Assembly: GCA_964476045.1 (NCBI GenBank)
Contig: CAYYYJ010000008.1
Location: 1 to 31,548, forward strand
Length of the DNA: 31,548 nucleotides
Origin: CAYYYJ01 sp964476045
GTDB taxonomy: Archaea; Aenigmatarchaeota; Aenigmatarchaeia; QMZP01; JACQNV01
Direction: 5' to 3'
This document shows positions 28,614 through 31,548 of the stretch, piece by piece. The notes beneath the pieces were generated by a model, which worked only from the letters and a program-made list of their open reading frames with translations, made no database searches and had not been told where the DNA came from. A program made the position numbers and the translations under genes. Position 1 is the first letter of the stretch. Each line of letters starts with the position of its first letter.

Positions 28614-29243
28614 TTATAATCTTTTTCCAAAATAAGCTTCCAGCGAGTTTGTTATCGTGTCAACCAAAACCCTCGTATATCTCTCAATTTCCAAGTTCAC
28701 AGCATCTCCCTCTCCCTTGAATCCAAAAGTTGTGAGCTCTAAAGTTTTTGGGATGAGCCACACTGTAAAAGTGTTTTCTTTTCTGTCAACATCAACCACT
28801 GTCAGGCTCACGCCATCCAAAGAGATGAAACCTTTCGAGAAAATATATTTAATCCATTCCTTATCTGTTTTAAATGCAACTACATGATTGTTCTCATCTG
28901 GTTTTTCGACTTTTATTATTTTCGCGATAGAATCTACGTGGCCTGACACAATATGGCCGCCGATTTCATCGTATCGTGAGATCGATCTTTCTATATTTAC
29001 TTTTTGGTTCTCTTTCACAGATCCCATTGTCGTTCTTTTCAGAGTCTCGCCCATCATGTCAAAAGAAATTAGATTCCTATCTATTCTGGTAACCGTCAAG
29101 CAGACTCCGTCGACTGAAATACTGCTGCCTACTTTGAGGTTTTTTAGCAGATGCTTGGAGAAAGAAACACCTATTCTCGTTAAGCCTGATTTTTTCTCAA
29201 CTTTTGCGACTTCGAAACATCCTTGGACTATTCCTGTGAACAT
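28614..29243 (-). CDS. ribE: Riboflavin synthase, alpha-chain type
   Basis: The 209-residue protein starts MFTGIVQGCFEVAKVEK and shows the internal repeat of two lumazine-binding barrels: SSISVDGVCLTVTRIDRN in the first and GFISLDGVSLTVVDVDRK in the second, with GGHIVSGHVD between. It converts two 6,7-dimethyl-8-ribityllumazine into riboflavin and a pyrimidine that returns to the pathway. This is the bacterial/eukaryal trimeric type; many archaea use an unrelated RibC. It converges with the presenilin-like gene at a three-base gap and sits after two flavin-related minus-strand genes. Confidence 0.92.
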   Translation of the reverse strand: MFTGIVQGCFEVAKVEKKSGLTRIGVSFSKHLLKNLKVGSSISVDGVCLTVTRIDRNLISFDMMGETLKRTTMGSVKENQKVNIERSISRYDEIGGHIVSGHVDSIAKIIKVEKPDENNHVVAFKTDKEWIKYIFSKGFISLDGVSLTVVDVDRKENTFTVWLIPKTLELTTFGFKGEGDAVNLEIERYTRVLVDTITNSLEAYFGKRL

Positions 29244-29254
29244 AATTTCCTTAC

Positions 29255-29767
29255 CTAATTTCTCCTTTCTAAAGTTTCTGGCGAATAGAGTGGCAATTCA
29301 GGCGAAGGGTCATATACTCTTAGCTCATTACTTTGGTTTTCAACAACTTTGCAAAACTTGTCCTGTCTGGCTTCGCCTAGCAAACGAAGTTGATTTTGCC
29401 TTTCAGTATCGTCAGTTATCACTCCTATTGGCCATCCACTGTAAAAACCGTCTTGTGAAATGGCATTGATAATTCTTTTATCTATAGGGTATCCTCCAAA
29501 GTCTAAAAGCCTTTGTCTCCACCTGAATTTTCTACCTTTGATTACTATATCACCAACTGCCTTGTCGCCTGATGGGTCGTCATAAAATTCGATTCCACCG
29601 AGTTCACAAGCCATATTCCCTCTTATCGCTATTACTTTTCTATTGCCGACCAGATGCTCTTCGAACTCTCTGTCTGTTGGTTTGCCTACATGGGAAAAAC
29701 CAAGATACCTGAATAAGTTTAAGCACCTTTCAACCTCATTCATTGAAACTTGTATATAATCTGTCAT
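29255..29767 (-). CDS. Unknown protein (170 residues)
   Basis: I do not recognise this protein. It begins with a helical segment (VSMNEVERCLNLFRYLGFSH), continues with strands (HLVGNRKVIAIRGNMACELG; AVGDIVIKGRKFRWRQRLLD) and ends with helix and a Pro/Glu-rich tail (SNELRVYDPSPELPLYSPET). Three bases separate its ATG from the upstream oxidoreductase stop, and 11 bases its stop from ribE, so all three probably form one operon. Confidence 0.6.
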   Translation of the reverse strand: MTDYIQVSMNEVERCLNLFRYLGFSHVGKPTDREFEEHLVGNRKVIAIRGNMACELGGIEFYDDPSGDKAVGDIVIKGRKFRWRQRLLDFGGYPIDKRIINAISQDGFYSGWPIGVITDDTERQNQLRLLGEARQDKFCKVVENQSNELRVYDPSPELPLYSPETLERRN

Positions 29768-29770
29768 GTT

Positions 29771-30490
29771 TCACCATTGCTCCCTGTTTATTTTTTCTTT
29801 TTGTATCCCCATGTTCTCAAGAATTTTCACTGTCCCTTCTATCATCTCTGGCGGGCCGCACATGTAGAAAACAGACCGCTTTAGGTCAGGGACACATTTC
29901 TTTATCATCTCCCCATCTATTCTTCCTTTGAGGCCGGTCCAACCATTTCCTTCTGGCCGTGTAATTGTTATGAATAAATTCAATCCACTTTTCCCTAATT
30001 TTGAAAGCTCATTATTGTAAACAATGTTTTCTGGCTTTTTCACGCTGTAAATTAGAGTCTTTTTATTTTTTAACTTTTTCTCCATAGAAAACTTTATCAT
30101 CGACATCAAAGGCGTTATCCCTGTTCCTGCACCAAGAAAAACAAAATTGTCTTTGACATCTGGACTGAAATTGAATTTCCCGTAAGGCCCTTCAATGTAA
30201 ACAAGATCGCCTTCTTTGACAGAATAGAGATGTGGAGAAAACTTGCCTTCAGGGACTATATTGAATGTGAGGTCTATGTGATTTTTTTCTAGTGGGGATG
30301 ATGCTATTGAAAAAGCTCTTTTTACAAGACTTTCTTTTTCATTTTCTTTAATGTTTAGCCCAGCCATCACAAACTGGCCTGAGATAAAATCTATTGGCTT
30401 TTTCAATTCTATCCTAAGAGTTTTCGTGTCTGGAGTTTCCTGGATAACTTTGATTATCTTGAGCCAGTCTTTGGTAATTTCTTCGGGCAT
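29771..30490 (-). CDS. Ferredoxin-NADP reductase-like FAD/NAD(P)H oxidoreductase
   Basis: The 239-residue protein has the FNR two-domain layout. FAD domain: RAFSIASSP at 58-66 (R-x-Y/F-S) and YIEGPYGKFNF around 98-108. NAD(P) domain: FLGAGTGITPLMSMIKF at 118-134, LIYSVKKPENIVYNNELS, VFYMCGPPEMIEGTV, and the C-terminal INREQW. There is no iron-sulfur or haem domain, so electrons must pass to a separate carrier. It is the first gene of a likely operon with the 29255 gene and ribE. Confidence 0.85.
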   Translation of the reverse strand: MPEEITKDWLKIIKVIQETPDTKTLRIELKKPIDFISGQFVMAGLNIKENEKESLVKRAFSIASSPLEKNHIDLTFNIVPEGKFSPHLYSVKEGDLVYIEGPYGKFNFSPDVKDNFVFLGAGTGITPLMSMIKFSMEKKLKNKKTLIYSVKKPENIVYNNELSKLGKSGLNLFITITRPEGNGWTGLKGRIDGEMIKKCVPDLKRSVFYMCGPPEMIEGTVKILENMGIQKEKINREQW

Positions 30491-30514
30491 AATAGGGAAT
30501 ATACGAATAAAGGA

Positions 30515-30522
30515 TACTTAAA
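30515..30522 (-). promoter_or_regulatory. TATA box for the oxidoreductase-ribE operon
   Basis: On the minus strand TTTAAGTA is centred about 28 bases before the ATG at 30490; the transcript should start within a base or two of the codon. Confidence 0.5.
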
Positions 30523-30574
30523 GTTGCTTCTAAACGTTTTTGGTTAACTTTTGGATTTAAAAAATGATGGAAAA

Positions 30575-30589
30575 GTTTGCTAAGCAAAC
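30575..30589. promoter_or_regulatory. Palindrome GTTTGCTAAGCAAAC, possible operator
   Basis: Six-base inverted arms with a three-base centre lie about 20 bases before the TTTAAATA box (about 30611-30618) of the HicB-like gene. HicB-type proteins bind such palindromes to control themselves; the link here is by position only. Confidence 0.35.
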
Positions 30590-30643
30590 AACAGTCAACC
30601 AGACTCGTTTTTAAATAGCCAAGTTCATTATTAATTGATTCTT

Positions 30644-30850
30644 ATGGTGTACGAAGATAAAATACCCGTGCCGTTATCTGTTGTCATAAGCAGGGAAGGG
30701 AAATGGTTTGTGGCTGCATGCCCATTGTTAGATATAGCTACACAAGGGGAAACAGAGGAAGAGGTAAAAGAAAACATGAGAGATTTGATAGAAGAATACT
30801 TTGAAGACCCTGACACGACAAAACCTGAAATCAGAACAATGAACCTTTAA
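30644..30850 (+). CDS. HicB-like protein without a HicA partner
   Basis: The 68-residue protein matches the HicB/UPF0150 fold: PLSVVISREGKWFVAACPLL (strand, G-x-x-V/F-A-x-C-P), DIATQGETEEEVKENMRDLI (T-Q-G-x-T-x-E-E-A/V), then EEYFEDPD. HicB proteins are partially degraded RNase H folds that block HicA toxins. No HicA gene is adjacent. There is no extra C-terminal DNA-binding domain. The ATG at 30644 lies about 30 bases after its TATA box. Confidence 0.82.
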   Translation: MVYEDKIPVPLSVVISREGKWFVAACPLLDIATQGETEEEVKENMRDLIEEYFEDPDTTKPEIRTMNL

Positions 30851-30877
30851 GAAAACAGATTCAACTGGAAAGGTTTT

Positions 30878-30915
30878 GACAACATGGGTTCCCCATGGAA
30901 ATGAAGTTTCCCTGT
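30878..30915. repeat. Two small inverted repeats before the GbsR/MarR-type gene
   Basis: CATGGG and CCCATG around 30884-30898, and GGAAA and TTTCC just after it, stand upstream of the TATA box at 30926-30935. They are candidate regulator sites; the arms are short. Confidence 0.3.
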
Positions 30916-30925
30916 TTGTAATCCA

Positions 30926-30935
30926 ATATATAATA
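30926..30935 (+). promoter_or_regulatory. TATA box for the GbsR/MarR-type gene
   Basis: AATATATAAT is centred about 43 bases before the ATG at 30973. The start would fall near 30956, leaving a short leader that contains part of AGGGAGG, so unlike most genes here this one may use a ribosome site. Confidence 0.5.
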
Positions 30936-30972
30936 AAACAGACTGGAAAACCAAGGGAGGAATTTTATTGAT

Positions 30973-31449
30973 ATGTCAACAGAATCCGACATCCAAAACA
31001 AGATCTACTCTACTTTTGCTAGTGTGGCAAGTTCCATAGGCTATTCCCCTTTGCACGGGAAGATAATTGGCGTTCTTTTAGTGAAAAACAGGCCGATCTC
31101 GCTGCAGGATCTAGCAAGGGAAACTGGTTATTCTGCTTCTATGCTCTCACTTAGCCTGGATTTCCTTGAAGTGCTGGGGGTAATCAAGAAAGTTAAAAAA
31201 GAAGCTGACAGGAAGCTTTATGTGAGCTTGGCAGGAGACCTGTTAGAATGTCTGAAGAGAGCGATAACCATAAAGATAGACAAGAGCATAGAGAGTTCGA
31301 TTTCCGAGTTCGAGGAGAGCAAGAAAGAGCTAGCAAAGCTCAGCAGCAAAGAGAAAGCAGAAGTCCTAAAAACACTGGAAATCCTGGAAGACCAGATCAA
31401 GAGGCTGAACATGTATGTAAAACTCTTGGCAGAGATTAAATTACCGTAG
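30973..31449 (+). CDS. GbsR/MarR-type winged-helix regulator
   Basis: The 158-residue protein has a winged helix at about 10-85: IYSTFASVASSIGYSPLHGK, then IGVLLVKNRPISLQDLARET, recognition helix GYSASMLSLSLDFLEVLGVI, and wing KKVKKEADRKLYVSLAGD. The C-terminal half is a long coiled coil (SISEFEESKKELAKLSSKEK; LEILEDQIKRLNMYVKLLAE) for dimerisation. This fits the GbsR-like branch of the MarR superfamily. Target genes are unknown; the inverted repeats at its own promoter suggest self-control. Confidence 0.8.
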   Translation: MSTESDIQNKIYSTFASVASSIGYSPLHGKIIGVLLVKNRPISLQDLARETGYSASMLSLSLDFLEVLGVIKKVKKEADRKLYVSLAGDLLECLKRAITIKIDKSIESSISEFEESKKELAKLSSKEKAEVLKTLEILEDQIKRLNMYVKLLAEIKLP

Positions 31450-31496
31450 TTGAGTTTTTGGATATATTGTGGTCGATTCTATTATTCCTCTCCAAC

Positions 31497-31548
31497 CTAT
31501 TTCTTCTTCCTCTTCATCATCACAACCCCGCCTATCCCGCCGAGAACT
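31497..31548 (-). CDS. C-terminal end of a membrane protein (partial)
   Basis: Reading in from the right edge on the minus strand gives VLGGIGGVVMMKRKKK and a TAG at 31497-31499. A Gly-rich hydrophobic end followed by K-R-K-K-K is typical of a C-terminal membrane anchor with a basic stop-transfer tail. Most of the gene lies outside the window. Confidence 0.5.
   Translation of the reverse strand, partial: VLGGIGGVVMMKRKKK

Noticed and set aside
28888..29469. 193-codon plus-strand frame
   Set aside because: It is antisense to ribE and the next gene and shows no family pattern.

Overview
The window is archaeal chromosomal DNA. Evidence: sn-glycerol-1-phosphate dehydrogenase and geranylgeranylglyceryl phosphate synthase (archaeal lipid backbone), the chromosomal protein MC1, ribosomal protein S27ae, an archaeal RqcH/NFACT protein, an archaeal prepilin peptidase, a presenilin-type protease, intron-containing tRNA genes, and TATA boxes centred about 26 bases before many start codons, which implies leaderless mRNAs. 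AT-rich DNA, short intergenic gaps, many small unknown proteins and several toxin-antitoxin modules suggest a DPANN-type or other uncultivated lineage. That placement is inference; no marker here fixes the phylum.

Layout. 1-3730: a duplicated-domain winged-helix regulator, a gene remnant, a membrane-anchored beta-domain protein and an operon of two related nucleotidyltransferase-type proteins. 3753-5058 (minus): a compact operon of very small genes around a caspase-like cysteine protease, its first gene broken by one base. 5119-7096: two tRNA genes (Tyr, Pro), each with an anticodon-loop intron plus a second intron in the D loop or T loop, flanking a secreted membrane protein. 7190-13342: prepilin peptidase, MC1, the two first enzymes of archaeal ether lipid synthesis, and several unknown genes, including TPR proteins. 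13377-18298: RqcH, ScpB-ScpA, S27ae and a DUF192 protein. 18295-23195: an accessory island of pseudogenes and toxin-antitoxin pairs built around NAD kinase. 23204-31548: unknown coiled-coil protein, HD hydrolase, flippase-like membrane protein, a flavin-related group (RibD-type reductase, riboflavin synthase, FAD/NAD(P)H oxidoreductase) with a presenilin-like protease between, an orphan HicB-like protein, a GbsR/MarR-type regulator and the tail of a membrane protein.

The most unusual content is (i) a family of short hairpin elements (CCTTTCTTT...AAAGAAAGG followed by CCAAAGAAA), found inside the D-loop intron of tRNA-Tyr, inside the T-loop intron of tRNA-Pro, before egsA and before nadK, which suggests that mobile repeats became tRNA introns; and (ii) cassettes of toxin-antitoxin and unknown genes on both sides of nadK, bounded by partial copies of the 3' end (26 of 27 bases identical) and of the 5' end (17 of 18 identical) of nadK itself, as if nadK were an integration site whose ends are regenerated. 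The caspase-like small-gene operon is a candidate undescribed defence or proteolytic system.
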